NCBI RefSeq assembly: GCF_006439025.1
Contig: NZ_RCYZ01000005.1
Coordinates: 1-64,000, forward strand
DNA from: Hymenobacter nivis
GTDB taxonomy: Bacteria > Bacteroidota > Bacteroidia > Cytophagales > Hymenobacteraceae
DNA length: 64,000 nt
Direction of reading: 5' to 3'
In this document: positions 17,053-26,801 of the stretch, piece by piece
Numbering within the stretch: position 1 is the stretch's first letter
How the letters are laid out: every line of letters begins with the position of its first letter
Notes under the pieces: generated by a model
What the model was told of the DNA's origin: nothing
The model's input: only the letters and a program-made list of their open reading frames with translations
The model's database searches: none
Program-made: the position numbers and the translations under genes

Positions 17053-17750
17053 TAATGTGCAAAAGCTGAGCGGCAGACTAGCCGTTCGAAGCCCACGCTG
17101 GGGAGTGCCTACGATTGATGGCCATTGTCCCCCAATGGGCAGGCAACTAAATAAGGAGGCAACTGCCTTATCATGCGTCTTCCCAGGCAAGCGGTACTGG
17201 CTGCGCGGCTAATTGGCAGCTTACTGGGGATGTTAACTTTCGGGCGGCCAGCAATTGGCCAACACGTAACCACTCTGCGCAGCACTGTGATGGACTTGCT
17301 CTCAAGTTTGCTCTCAGGCTTACCACTGGCGGGTGTGCGCATGGCAGTAGTGAGCCAGCCCGGTGGCACGCTTATAAGTGCACCCGAGCAGTTTTGGCTT
17401 ACGGGGGCTCACGGCTGGGAGCTACCAAGTATAGCGTGGCGCACTCGGGCACAAAGCTGCCAGCCCGCCCGTCACGTTACTGGCCGGGGAAACGTGCGGC
17501 CTTGCAGTGGTGCTGACCGCTCCCAACCCCAACCTCTGCGAAGTAACCGTGAGCCAACTCCGAAACCTCAACCAGACGCTGGCGGCCATCTTGTACATTG
17601 ATCAAACCCTACGGCCCTCGCGCAGGACTTGTACGGCTCGTACTGAGCTTTTTAGTGCGCAGCGTGTAGCAGGAAAGCCTCTGATAGCAGAGGCAGCAGC
17701 CTCGCAGTGCGGACGCAACTACGTGAGCTAAACCTATGCGTAGCTTATTG
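17053..17750. other. decayed sequence without a supported gene
   Basis: A plus-strand frame from 17173 encodes LPLAGVRMAVVSQPGGTLIS, which loosely recalls a carboxypeptidase-regulatory-like beta domain, but the frame soon becomes low-complexity and no full product emerges. I treat it as relic DNA. Confidence 0.4.
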
Positions 17751-17940
17751 AAGGAACTAGGCGGGAGGGCAACTTTTTTACTCGACTCTTACACACTTTT
17801 TATTTTTTTATACGCCGAATAAAAGGTTTTCAATTCATTTTGAAAGCACCATACGTTATGAAAATAAGAATGAATTGTAATAGAAAAAATACCAATTTAT
17901 GAAGTTTAGTTAATGTCAAATAAACCATAAATCAGGCAGG

Positions 17941-17948
17941 TATATTTG
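17941..17948 (+). promoter_or_regulatory. candidate Bacteroidota -7 element for the first SusC operon
   Basis: TATATTTG fits the TAnnTTTG -7 consensus of Bacteroidota. It lies in a strongly AT-rich 350-base stretch (17750-18134), 187 bases before the SusC start, leaving a long 5' leader. I see no clear -33 TTTG partner. Confidence 0.4.
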
Positions 17949-18134
17949 TACAGGCTTAAGACCAAATAGCACTGTAAGAGGGTTGATTTCCTCCTTAATG
18001 ATAAGCAAATAGTATTTGCTTACTACCAAACTTCTTTCCGGCACCACCTTCAACCCGCGGTAATTACTAGCGACTGGTAGCTCTGTGTGCTTGCTTTTTT
18101 CCTATTGCTTTTCATTAAACAATTTGGCAAATGC

Positions 18135-21100
18135 ATGAAAACATTTACTCGCGCTAGTACTTGGCAACGGAGTTTGCTTACACCGGTAGCAATATGTTAC
18201 AGTGTAGCGGCATTTTCACAACAAGTTCGGCCAATTACGGGCCGAATTACGGATACGGCTGGCGAAGGCTTACCGGGTGTAACCATCGTAGCGAAGGGCA
18301 CCTCAGCGGGCGCCGTCACGGATGGAGAAGGGAAGTATAGCTTGCAAGCGCCTACCGGCGCTACCACGTTAGTTATTTCCTTTTTAGGGTATAAGTCGCA
18401 GGAAGTGGCTCTCGATCAGCGGACTGCTATCGATGTGACGCTGGCGCCGGATAGCAAAGCACTAGACGAGGTAGTGGTGGTGGGCTACGGCACCCAGAAG
18501 AAGGCCAACCTGACCGGCGCCGTTGACCAGGTAACCTCGAAAGTGCTGGAAAACCGCTCCGTACCAAACCTTACGCAGGGGCTGCAGGGCGTGTTGCCCA
18601 ACCTAAACCTAGTGCCCGGCGACGGTAAACCAATCCAATCGCCGGCGTATAACATTCGGGGTACCACTTCTATCGGGCAGGGCGGCAACGCGCTGGTGCT
18701 CATCGACGGGGTAGAGGGCGACCCGAGCCGCATCAACCCAAACGACGTGGCCACCGTGACCGTGCTGAAGGACGCGTCGGCAGCCGCTATTTACGGAGCA
18801 CGCGGCGCGTTTGGCGTGGTGCTGATCACGACCAAAACCCCAACGAAAGAGAAAACTAGCCTCACGTACTCCTTCAACCAGTCGTTGAAGAGCCCCACGG
18901 CAGTACCGAAGTTCGTGACAAACGGCTACCAGTTTGCCAGCATGTTTAATGAGGCGTGGTCGGCGTGGAACGACTACTCGCAGACGCCCCAGAACATCAA
19001 CAAAACGGTGAAGTTTTCGCCGGATTACCTGGCTGAGTTGAAACGCCGCTCCGAAGACCCAAGCCTGCCGAAGGTGGAGGTAAATGCCGCTGGGGAATAC
19101 GTGTACTACGACAACACCGACTGGTACCAGGAATTGTACAAGAAGCGCACTAGTGCCACTGAGCACAATTTGTCGCTTTCGGGCAGCAGTGGCAAGGCTA
19201 GCTTCTACGTGACGGGACGCTACTTTGGGCAGGGCGGCCTCTTTCGCTACAATTCCGATGACTATCGGATGTACAACTTCCGGGCGAAGGGTTCTATTGA
19301 CGTGTTCCCGTGGCTGCGCGTCGACAACAACACTGATTACTCCAGCATGCGCTACCACAACCCACTGAATGTGGGTGAGGGCGGCGGCATCTGGCGCAAC
19401 ATTGCCGACGAGGGCCACACGGTGGCGCCCATGTTCAACCCCGATGGCACGCTTACCTACTCCGCAGCGTACACCGTGGGCGACTTTTGGTACGGCAAGA
19501 ACGGCATCGACCTGGATGAGCGCGTGACCCGCAACACGACGGCCTTCCTGGCCCACTTTTTCCAGGATAAATTCCGTCTCAACGGCAACTTCACGTTCCG
19601 CAACACCGACAACGACCGCACCCAGACGCGGGTGCCAGTGCCCTACAGCCGCAAACCCGGCGTGATCGAGTACGTGGGCACCAACACCAACGACCTATTG
19701 CGCGGCTTTGGCCAAACGCGCTACCTGGCGGCCAACCTCTACGGCGAGTACGAAAATCGCTTCCGGCAGGTGCACTACTTCAAGGCCATGGCGGGCTACA
19801 ACTATGAGCAGTCGACCTACCAAGGGCAACAGACCCAGCGCAACGGCCTGATTTTTCCCGATGCTCAGAACATCAACCTGGCCTTAGGGCAGTCGATTTC
19901 AACGCTGGGCAGTTGGGAGCGGTGGAACATCCTGGGGGGCTTCTACCGCCTGAATTACTCCTTTAAGGACCGCTACCTGGTGGAAGCCAGCGGCCGGTAC
20001 GATGGCTCGTCGAAGTTTCCGTCCACTCAACGGTTCGCCTACTTTCCCTCCTTTTCGGCCGGCTGGCGCATTTCCAACGAATCGTTCTGGAAACTCTCGC
20101 CCAACCTGATTTCGGAGCTGAAGCTCCGCGGCTCGTACGGGTCGCTGGGCAATGGCAACATCGGTTCCTACGCTTTTCAGGAGCAGTTTGCCATCACGCA
20201 GTCGGGGCGGGTGCTGAACGGCGTGCGGCCTCAGTACACGACGCAGCCCGGCGTTATTCCCAATGGGCTGACGTGGGAAACGTCGACTACGCAGGACTTA
20301 GGCCTGGACCTGAGCATGCTGAACAACCGCTTGACGCTGAACGCAGATGGCTACATTCGCAATACCACCGACATGTTCACGGTGGGGTTAACGCTGCCGG
20401 CCGTGTTTGGAACGGCCGTGCCAAAGGGCAACTACGCCGACCTTAAAACCAAAGGCTGGGAAGTGGCCCTAAACTGGCGCGACGACCTGCACCTAGGGGG
20501 CAAACCCCTGACCTACGGCGTCCGCCTCACCCTGGCCGATTATACGGCGCGCATTACCAAGTACAATAACCCGGACAAGCGCCTTAGTGATTACTACGAA
20601 GGGCAGCAAGTAGGGGAAATCTGGGGCTATGCGACCGATGGCTTCTTTACGTCGCCGGACCAGATTAACAGCGCGCCTTCGCAGGCCCTGTTTCGCGCAT
20701 CTACCGGTGGCAAACTGCTGCCGGGCGATATCAAATTCCAGGATACGAACGGGGATGGCGTGATTAATAACGGTGACAATACCGTGGCCAGCCCCGGCGA
20801 CCGCCGCGTCATTGGCAATTCGCTGCCGCGGTACACTTATGGCGCCGCCGCCGATGTGAGCTGGAACAACTTCTTTTTCTCGGTCTTCTTCCAGGGGGTG
20901 GGCCACCAAGACTGGTATCCGGGCGCGGAAGCGGGCACGTTCTGGGGGCAGTACAACCGTCCGTACAACAAGGTGCCGGAGTCGCAGCTCGGCAACATTT
21001 GGTCGGAAGATAATCCGAACGCTTACTTCCCGCGCTACCGCGGCTACGTAGCCCAAAATGGGGCCGGTGAGCTCACCCAGACGCAGACGAGGTATTTGCA

Positions 21101-21392
21101 AAATGTAGCCTACATCCGACTGAAAAACATCCAGTTGGGTTATGCCCTGCCGGTAGCGTTCGCGAGTAAGGCGAAACTGACCGCGGCGCGGGTGTACCTA
21201 TCGGGTGAGAACCTGTGGTCGTGGTCGCCACTCTACCGAATCACGCGGGACCTCGACGTAGAAAGCGTGTGGCGCTCGGACGCACTGCTGAGTCCGCCCA
21301 ACAGCACCGACCCCAACAGCAACAGCAGCGGCAACGGCAACAACTACCCCATCCTGCGCAGCGTCACGCTCGGCCTATCGGCAACATTCTAA
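18135..21392 (+). CDS. SusC/RagA family TonB-linked outer membrane transporter 1
   Basis: 1085 residues. A signal peptide (VAICYSVAAFSQQ) is followed by a carboxypeptidase-regulatory-like domain (ITGRITDTAGEGLPGVTIVA, residues ~32-115), the SusC signature LDEVVVVGYGTQKK, a plug domain (NIRGTTSIGQGGNALVLIDG, then GARGAFGVVLITTK) and a C-terminal beta barrel ending LRSVTLGLSATF. It imports a nutrient across the outer membrane with TonB energy, capped by the SusD lipoprotein encoded next. The ATG at 18135 places the signal peptide correctly; the longer frame adds a hydrophobic run without merit. The downstream phosphatase-type gene hints at a phosphoester or phospholipid-derived substrate. Confidence 0.93.
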   Translation: MKTFTRASTWQRSLLTPVAICYSVAAFSQQVRPITGRITDTAGEGLPGVTIVAKGTSAGAVTDGEGKYSLQAPTGATTLVISFLGYKSQEVALDQRTAIDVTLAPDSKALDEVVVVGYGTQKKANLTGAVDQVTSKVLENRSVPNLTQGLQGVLPNLNLVPGDGKPIQSPAYNIRGTTSIGQGGNALVLIDGVEGDPSRINPNDVATVTVLKDASAAAIYGARGAFGVVLITTKTPTKEKTSLTYSFNQSLKSPTAVPKFVTNGYQFASMFNEAWSAWNDYSQTPQNINKTVKFSPDYLAELKRRSEDPSLPKVEVNAAGEYVYYDNTDWYQELYKKRTSATEHNLSLSGSSGKASFYVTGRYFGQGGLFRYNSDDYRMYNFRAKGSIDVFPWLRVDNNTDYSSMRYHNPLNVGEGGGIWRNIADEGHTVAPMFNPDGTLTYSAAYTVGDFWYGKNGIDLDERVTRNTTAFLAHFFQDKFRLNGNFTFRNTDNDRTQTRVPVPYSRKPGVIEYVGTNTNDLLRGFGQTRYLAANLYGEYENRFRQVHYFKAMAGYNYEQSTYQGQQTQRNGLIFPDAQNINLALGQSISTLGSWERWNILGGFYRLNYSFKDRYLVEASGRYDGSSKFPSTQRFAYFPSFSAGWRISNESFWKLSPNLISELKLRGSYGSLGNGNIGSYAFQEQFAITQSGRVLNGVRPQYTTQPGVIPNGLTWETSTTQDLGLDLSMLNNRLTLNADGYIRNTTDMFTVGLTLPAVFGTAVPKGNYADLKTKGWEVALNWRDDLHLGGKPLTYGVRLTLADYTARITKYNNPDKRLSDYYEGQQVGEIWGYATDGFFTSPDQINSAPSQALFRASTGGKLLPGDIKFQDTNGDGVINNGDNTVASPGDRRVIGNSLPRYTYGAAADVSWNNFFFSVFFQGVGHQDWYPGAEAGTFWGQYNRPYNKVPESQLGNIWSEDNPNAYFPRYRGYVAQNGAGELTQTQTRYLQNVAYIRLKNIQLGYALPVAFASKAKLTAARVYLSGENLWSWSPLYRITRDLDVESVWRSDALLSPPNSTDPNSNSSGNGNNYPILRSVTLGLSATF

Positions 21393-21527
21393 CGAACGGT
21401 TTCCCCTCCCCCCTTACTGCGGGAAACAATGCATTTCAGAAGAGCTAGGCCAGACGGCTGCTTTGCTCCCGTTACATAGAAAAGGACTGGGGGTGAAACT
21501 CACACACCAACATTGACTTATCTCATT

Positions 21528-23300
21528 ATGAAGCGATACCTAGGTTGGCTCGTTTTACTTAGCATTGGGTTGGCTAGCTGCGAAAAATTAGACCAGGAGC
21601 CGCAGGCCACCGTAACCGGGGAGGCTGTTTTCAGCAGCGAAAACGGGCTGCAGCTCTACGCCAACTCCTTTTACAATGGGCTGCCCACCGGCAATGATAT
21701 TCACCAAGGCGACGCCATGGCCGATTACGCCGCCCGCACGCAAGTACCCGATTTTTTGCGGCCCGGTGCCTTTAGCGCCCGCCAGAGCAGCGGCTGGGAC
21801 TGGACGCAGCTGCGCAATATCAACTACTTCATTGCCAACTGTAACAATCCGGCTATTTCGCCAGCAGTGCGTAGCAATTACCTCGGCCTAGCGCGGTTCT
21901 TCCGGGCCTGGTTTTACTTCGACAAAGTGAAGCGCTTCGGGGATGTGCCGTGGGTTGGCAATCCGCTCGCCGTGGACGACCCATCGCTTTATAGTAACCG
22001 CGACCCCCGCACCCTGGTCATGGACTCGGTGCTCGCCGACTTGAACTTTGCCTGCGCCAACATCACCGCAACCGCCGATAATAGCCGCAGTCTTATTACG
22101 AAGCAAACCGCGTACGCTTTCAAATCCAGGGTGTGCTTGTTTGAGGGTACGTTTCGGAAGTACCAAACCAGCTATAATTTAGGTAGCAGCGCCGCTACCT
22201 GGTTAAATGAAGCTGCTTCAGCCGCCAACGTGGTGATGACTACCGGAGGCTTCAGCCTGAATACAACTGGCGGCCCCAGTACTTCGTATCGCCAGCTCTT
22301 CACCAGTCAAGCACCGGTAGCGTCGGAGATTATCCTAGCGGCCGTAGCCGATCCAGCCCTGAGCGTGTACAACGACGCCAACTGGTGGTGGACCAGCGCT
22401 ACCTACGGTTCACGCGTTAGCCTAATTCGCACGTTCGTGAACACGTACCTGAACCAGGACGGCACACCCTTCACCAATAAGCTGGGCTACCAAACGCTAA
22501 CTTTTGCCCAGGAAGTGAAAGGCCGCGACCGACGCTTGCAGCAAACCATTCGAATGAGCGACTACAAGCGCCTGAATGGTGGCGCACTGGAAGCAGCCCC
22601 GCCGGTGTTTTCCTATACGTACACCGGCTACCAGCCCATCAAGTGGACGCTCGACGACACTTACTATGACGGGGGCAGCCGCAACATTAACTCTATCTCC
22701 ATTATGCGCTACGCCGAGGTGCTGCTCAACTACGCCGAGGCCAAAACCGAGTTAGGCACCCTTACTGACGCCGATTGGGCCAAGACTGTGGGAGCCCTGC
22801 GGCAGCGCGCCGGCATTACGAGCGGCCTCGCTGCCAAGCCCACCGTGGCCGACCCTTACCTACAAAGCAAGTACTTTCCTGGCATCTCCGACCCTACCTT
22901 GCTGGAAGTGCGCCGGGAGCGGGGCATTGAGCTAGTCCTGGAAGGCTTTCGCTTCTACGACCTCGTGCGCTGGCGGCGGGGCGAGCTGATGGAAATGCCG
23001 TGGAACGGCTTCTACGTGCCCGCCCTCAACCAACCGCTCGATTTAAACGAAGACGGCGTGCTAGACGTAGCTTTCTACACTGCGCTACCCGCTACCCGGC
23101 CGGCTGGGGTGACTTACGTGAATGTGGCGCCCACCATCAGCGGCGGCGTCAACCCACAACAGCTCAGCAACGGCACCTCGGGCGAAATCATCTGGCTGAA
23201 CAACGTGCCCCGCAAATGGGAGGAGAAGTACTACCTCTACCCTATCCCCGAAACCGACCGCCTCATCAATCCGAAGCTCGGACAAAACCCTGGCTGGTAG
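21528..23300 (+). CDS. SusD/RagB family nutrient-binding outer membrane lipoprotein 1
   Basis: 590 residues. The lipobox GLASC after MKRYLGWLVLLSI indicates an outer-membrane lipoprotein. The SusD TPR-type helical fold shows as ARFFRAWFYFDKVKRFGDVP near residue 125 and the C-terminal hallmark RGIELVLEGFRFYDLVRWRR near 465. It ends LINPKLGQNPGW, as most SusD proteins end in QNPGY/W. It forms the lid of the SusC transporter upstream (135-base gap) and binds the ligand. The ATG at 21528 gives the shortest proper lipoprotein leader. Confidence 0.93.
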   Translation: MKRYLGWLVLLSIGLASCEKLDQEPQATVTGEAVFSSENGLQLYANSFYNGLPTGNDIHQGDAMADYAARTQVPDFLRPGAFSARQSSGWDWTQLRNINYFIANCNNPAISPAVRSNYLGLARFFRAWFYFDKVKRFGDVPWVGNPLAVDDPSLYSNRDPRTLVMDSVLADLNFACANITATADNSRSLITKQTAYAFKSRVCLFEGTFRKYQTSYNLGSSAATWLNEAASAANVVMTTGGFSLNTTGGPSTSYRQLFTSQAPVASEIILAAVADPALSVYNDANWWWTSATYGSRVSLIRTFVNTYLNQDGTPFTNKLGYQTLTFAQEVKGRDRRLQQTIRMSDYKRLNGGALEAAPPVFSYTYTGYQPIKWTLDDTYYDGGSRNINSISIMRYAEVLLNYAEAKTELGTLTDADWAKTVGALRQRAGITSGLAAKPTVADPYLQSKYFPGISDPTLLEVRRERGIELVLEGFRFYDLVRWRRGELMEMPWNGFYVPALNQPLDLNEDGVLDVAFYTALPATRPAGVTYVNVAPTISGGVNPQQLSNGTSGEIIWLNNVPRKWEEKYYLYPIPETDRLINPKLGQNPGW

Positions 23301-23429
23301 GGTGGCACTCCTACCTAGGGTGGCTAGTGCCGGCCTTTCGGGTGTAGCACTCCCTCCCGCTCCAGCAGGAAAAGGACCTGGCATGGAGCCTCACCAGCAG
23401 ATCTTCACCTTTAAACACCCTTCTTTTAC

Positions 23430-24281
23430 ATGCGCAAAAAGCTCTTTAGTACCGCGATTTTTCTACTCTTTGGGGCGGCAAACTTGTCGGCTCAAACGAT
23501 GCGGTTAGCTACCTATAACATTCGCTACGACAACAAGCAAGACACGGCCAACGCTTGGCTCAAGCGGGTGCCCTACCTCACTGACCTCATTAAATTTCAG
23601 GATTTTGATTTATTTGGTACGCAGGAAGTGCTTTACAATCAATTACTGGATATGACGGTGAAGCTCCCTGGCTATGAATATATCGGGGTGGGTCGCGACG
23701 ACGGCAAGCAAGCGGGGGAATTTTCGGCCATTTTCTACAAAAAAGACAAGTACAAGTTGCTGAAGCAGGGCACCTTCTGGCTGGCTCCCACGACTACTGC
23801 GCCCACTAAGGGCTGGGATGCTGCCCTACCCCGCATTTGCACCTGGGGCCAATTTCAGGACAAAGCCACGGGCTTCACCTTTTACATGTTTAATACCCAC
23901 TTCGACCACCGCGGCGTGGAGGCCCGGCGAGAGAGCGCGAAGCTGATTTTGGCCAAGGTAAAGGAAATGGCCGGTACCGCGCCCGTCATTCTGAGCGGCG
24001 ACTTAAATGTGGACCAGCGCAACGAAAGCTATACGCTGTTGAACACCTCGGGCTTGTTGAAAGATGCCTATACGACGGCCAAGGTAGTGTACGCACCCAA
24101 TGGGACCTTTAATGGCTTTGACGCTGCACGTAAAACGGATGCGCGTATCGACCACATCTTTTTAACCTCAACTTTTGCTCCCACCCGCTACGGCATTTTA
24201 ACTGATACGTATGGCGGTGGTAAAACGCCGTCTGACCATTACCCAGTGGCGATTGAGGTACGCTACGCCACCAAGAAGTAA
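23430..24281 (+). CDS. secreted endonuclease/exonuclease/phosphatase family protein
   Basis: 283 residues with a signal peptide (TAIFLLFGAANLSAQ). The EEP fold residues are all visible: RLATYNIRYDN (Asn), GTQEVLYNQ (Glu), NTHFDHRG (His), LSGDLNVDQ (Asp, Asn) and the terminal SDHYPVAIE. The family hydrolyses phosphoester bonds in nucleic acids, sphingomyelin or inositol phosphates. Export makes nucleic acid repair improbable. It follows the SusCD pair by 129 bases, so it is probably the hydrolase of that uptake locus, acting on a phosphodiester in the periplasm or at the surface. Confidence 0.9.
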   Translation: MRKKLFSTAIFLLFGAANLSAQTMRLATYNIRYDNKQDTANAWLKRVPYLTDLIKFQDFDLFGTQEVLYNQLLDMTVKLPGYEYIGVGRDDGKQAGEFSAIFYKKDKYKLLKQGTFWLAPTTTAPTKGWDAALPRICTWGQFQDKATGFTFYMFNTHFDHRGVEARRESAKLILAKVKEMAGTAPVILSGDLNVDQRNESYTLLNTSGLLKDAYTTAKVVYAPNGTFNGFDAARKTDARIDHIFLTSTFAPTRYGILTDTYGGGKTPSDHYPVAIEVRYATKK

Positions 24282-24610
24282 CCTGAAGTGGTCGAAACGG
24301 GTATTTCCAGTCAAGCAGAAGGGCCATCAGCGCGAATAGCCAATCATTATCGCTTCAAGTTCATAAATAAATAACAGTAGCAAGGTGGGAAGGATAACTT
24401 GTCCTGTACTCACTTTCCCGTAGCGCAACGCTACAGCATAAGAGGGCATTAAGTAATCAATAATGAGAAGCGAGAAAGCTAATCAAATGAGCCGGCAGAC
24501 AGTCTTAACATAGTTGCTTATGACATTGCTGCAGAACGGCGTAACCTCATACAGATAGTACGCCGTCACTTTGTAATACATACTCTTTACTCTCTAAGAA
24601 AGACCGACGA
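24282..24610. other. AT-rich gap, no gene seen
   Basis: Neither strand holds a coherent frame; scattered stops occur in all six. Nothing else recognisable. Confidence 0.5.
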
Positions 24611-24802
24611 GTGAAGACCGAAGGCGAGGGCACCGGGGCGGCGGCTGGGGCGCCCGTAACGGTGCTCGGTGCGGTGGGCCGGGTAGTGCTCGCGACCACG
24701 GCCGATGCGGGTGGCACGGCGGCACTGGCCCTGCCGCCTGGGCAAAGCGGCGTCTACATCGTACGCGCTGGCACGCAGGCCCTGCGGCTCACGGTTCAAT
24801 AA
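24611..24802 (+). pseudogene. orphan C-terminal type IX secretion sorting domain
   Basis: About 60 residues ending [20 protein letters not shown] then TVQ, which is typical of the type A T9SS C-terminal sorting domain of Bacteroidota (pattern G-V-Y-hydrophobic-V-R, basic L-hydrophobic-V-Q at the very end). The preceding [19 protein letters not shown] is the usual beta-strand before it. There is no catalytic or binding domain ahead and only stop-rich DNA upstream, so it is the tail of a lost secreted protein. Confidence 0.6.
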
Positions 24803-24826
24803 GAAGCCGTTGCCAAGGGTCCGTGC

Positions 24827-24859
24827 AAGCCCGGTTACCGTGCGGTAGCCGGGCTTTTT
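24827..24859 (+). terminator. rho-independent terminator
   Basis: Stem AAGCCCGG-T-TACC with GGTA-G-CCGGGCTT, followed by TTT. It lies 25 bases after the sorting-domain remnant. Confidence 0.8.
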
Positions 24860-25317
24860 GCGTCTGCACCAGCACCTGACGGCAAAGCTGCGACAAGGCT
24901 CATTCTCAAAATGACAACAGTAAACTAAATCATTTTGAGCGGTTTGTGGCTGGTGTAGAAGTCTTGCCCCCGTGCAGCAAGTCGTCGCGTTGGCTACAAA
25001 AGCATCCAGGCAACAGCTTTACGGTCGGGGTGCTTGTGCCCTCCCAGTCGCAAGTGGCTTTGCGCAGGCGTCGCCGCGGACTCTTGCAACCGCCACGACC
25101 GAATAATGGGGCCTGTAGTGAGGGCTCAAGGGAGGCAAAAGAGCGGGTTTTGGGGGTATTCTTTGGCTGCCGTTTTTTGGAATGCCAGTGAAATCAGCCA
25201 TTGCGAAAGCTTGGATAATTGGTGTGGGGTGTAATGATGGCTAAATTAAGACCGCGCCCCTGCGCTCATAGCAGGCAATATAAAATTCTGATTATCGATA
25301 TAAATTAATTCGATAAG
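24860..25317. other. gap without a supported gene
   Basis: Several short open frames on both strands are compositional shadows. No motif or repeat recognised. Confidence 0.4.
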
Positions 25318-25665
25318 GGCCCCTTCTACGTGCTGTAGCACTCGGCCTGCATCGCCCAGTACCTGCCCCTGGTCGAGCGGGCCGCCCAGCAGGGGGAGTC
25401 GCCGTTTCGCCTGTGCGCCATGATGCTCGACCGGCACCTGATGTACACGCAGCAGCCCCCGGTGTACGGCACCCAGGGGATGACCTACACCGGGGGCAAG
25501 GGCATCATCTGGCCCACCCAAGACCCGGCCCACGTCAACGCGCGCCGCAAAAAGGCCGGCTTTGAGTAGACCGTAGCGGCCAACACCCAGCGCTTGGGCA
25601 CCGAGTACCGGCCGCTGACACTGGACGGGGTGAAGCAGCTGCCCGGCTACCGGGCGCCGCAGTAA
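25318..25665 (+). pseudogene. DUF6624-like protein, 5'-truncated with two amber codons
   Basis: Reading one frame through gives ~115 residues: GPFYVL, stop, HSACIAQYLPLVERAAQQGE, then LCAMMLDRHLMYTQQPPVYG and TQGM, later RRKKAGFE, stop, TVAANTQRLGTEYRP. This matches the C-terminal half of a Bacteroidota family I know as DUF6624 (QHS..., ALLxDR, IYGTQ). Both interruptions are TAG at 25336 and 25567. At the first, the family has Gln (CAG). The N-terminal half is missing, so even with readthrough it would be incomplete. Function of the family is unknown. Confidence 0.6.
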
Positions 25666-25723
25666 CTCCCTGCGGGGGACGGCCTTCCCCCAAGCATTAC
25701 GCGCAAGGCAATGCCTTGGGGTC

Positions 25724-26040
25724 ATGAAAGAACGCTTCTTATTCGGGGCCTACCTGGTGGCGTTGGCCGCTTCCCCCGTCCGGGCCCAAACGGGCGGGCC
25801 GGACGTCGTGATGGTGCAGCTAAAGGAAAATGGCGCGGGCACGGTGCGGGGGTAATCGCTTGCCCCGACGGCAAAATCGAGGAACAGCCATTCACGGCCG
25901 GTTACACCGCTAAGGCACAAACCGAAGCCGCCACGGCGTACCAATAGCGGATCGCCCAGCTCTACCAGCAAGGCTATGCGCTGAAAACCACCTTTGGCCC
26001 CGCCAGCAGCAACACGCTCGTTTTCGTCCAGGGCCAATAA
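25724..26040 (+). pseudogene. secreted hypothetical protein, frameshifted paralogue of 26802-27128
   Basis: The ATG at 25724 opens MKERFLFGAYLVALAASPVR then AQTGGPDVVMVQL, clearly parallel to MKKLFLGACFLTLASSPAMA then QTGSPEVVVLQL of the intact gene 760 bases on. The frame ends at a TAA near 25854, but shifting by one base restores homology (TAKAQTEAATAYQ, then RIAQLYQQGYALKTT matching VFTQLYQEGYSLKST). A TAG at 25945 interrupts that second part. A dead sister copy with one frameshift and one nonsense codon. Confidence 0.72.
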
Positions 26041-26160
26041 CCGGGGCTGGTTGGCATCGACGCGAGAGGCCGTGCGCACGTATGGCTTTAGGTGTTGAAC
26101 CGTTTCTTTGGTTTAGCACGGCACGTTTACCCCTTCCTTTCACCCTTAGTCTTACGCGGT

Positions 26161-26577
26161 ATGACCCCAGAAGAAAATAAGCTCGATTCCCTAATCGCAG
26201 ACCTGGCAAGCGCCAGCGACACCATCAATCTGGCGAAGAAAGAGCTGCCGAAAGAGCCCGAACTGCAGGAGGAAAATGGCTTCATCACCCCAAAGACATT
26301 GGCCAATTACCAGGAGGATCAAGCGGCCTATGCCGCCAAGAATGGCAGCTTGGAAGCCCTTCGAAAAACGTTGAAATCTGCGGTCAATGCCTTTGAAGCG
26401 GCGTTTCCAGAAATAGCGCTCGCCAAGTTGAATAAGGGTGTCCCCCTGCTGCTGCCCGTTACGAGCGCCCTTTCGGGCGCAGGTTCTTTGGTGGCGATCA
26501 GAAAGGCGGAGACGGGGGAGTACCACGTGAAAGCGGTGGCCAATGCGGAGCAGGCCCGGGAGGCATTCAAGCTATAG
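26161..26577 (+). CDS. hypothetical protein, helical, cytoplasmic
   Basis: 138 residues, no signal or membrane segment. The first half is charged and predicted helical (LDSLIADLASASDTINLAKK, LEALRKTLKSAVNAFEAAFP), with coiled-coil character. The second half contains LLLPVTSALSGAGSLVAIRK and AVANAEQAREAF. I do not recognise a family. The ATG at 26161 is the first credible start. It is followed by a strong terminator, so it is probably monocistronic. Confidence 0.55.
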   Translation: MTPEENKLDSLIADLASASDTINLAKKELPKEPELQEENGFITPKTLANYQEDQAAYAAKNGSLEALRKTLKSAVNAFEAAFPEIALAKLNKGVPLLLPVTSALSGAGSLVAIRKAETGEYHVKAVANAEQAREAFKL

Positions 26578-26594
26578 CCCGATCAAACGCTTGA

Positions 26595-26631
26595 TAAAAT
26601 CCAGGCCAATGCTTCATTGGCCTGGATTTTA
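26595..26631 (+). terminator. rho-independent terminator
   Basis: A 16-bp perfect stem (TAAAATCCAGGCCAAT with its complement) around a GCTTC-type loop, 18 bases after the preceding stop. A/T runs at both ends make it bidirectional. Confidence 0.9.
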
Positions 26632-26801
26632 CATTAATGGGCCTCCTGGTTAGCCATCGTTGCGGGGCGAGGGAATAGACGGGCACGAGCAGCTACTGCC
26701 CGGGCCGTTGCAGTAAGGGGCGGCACGGCTTGGGTTTGGGCGGGGCGCGCGGGGCAGCGGGACTCCTCCGTCAATCAGCGAGAGGGCCCTATTTTCGAGC
26801 C

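Noticed and set aside
17173..17731. Overlapping plus-strand frames after the kup remnant
   Set aside because: One stretch loosely resembles a regulatory beta domain, but no frame stays protein-like long enough for a call.
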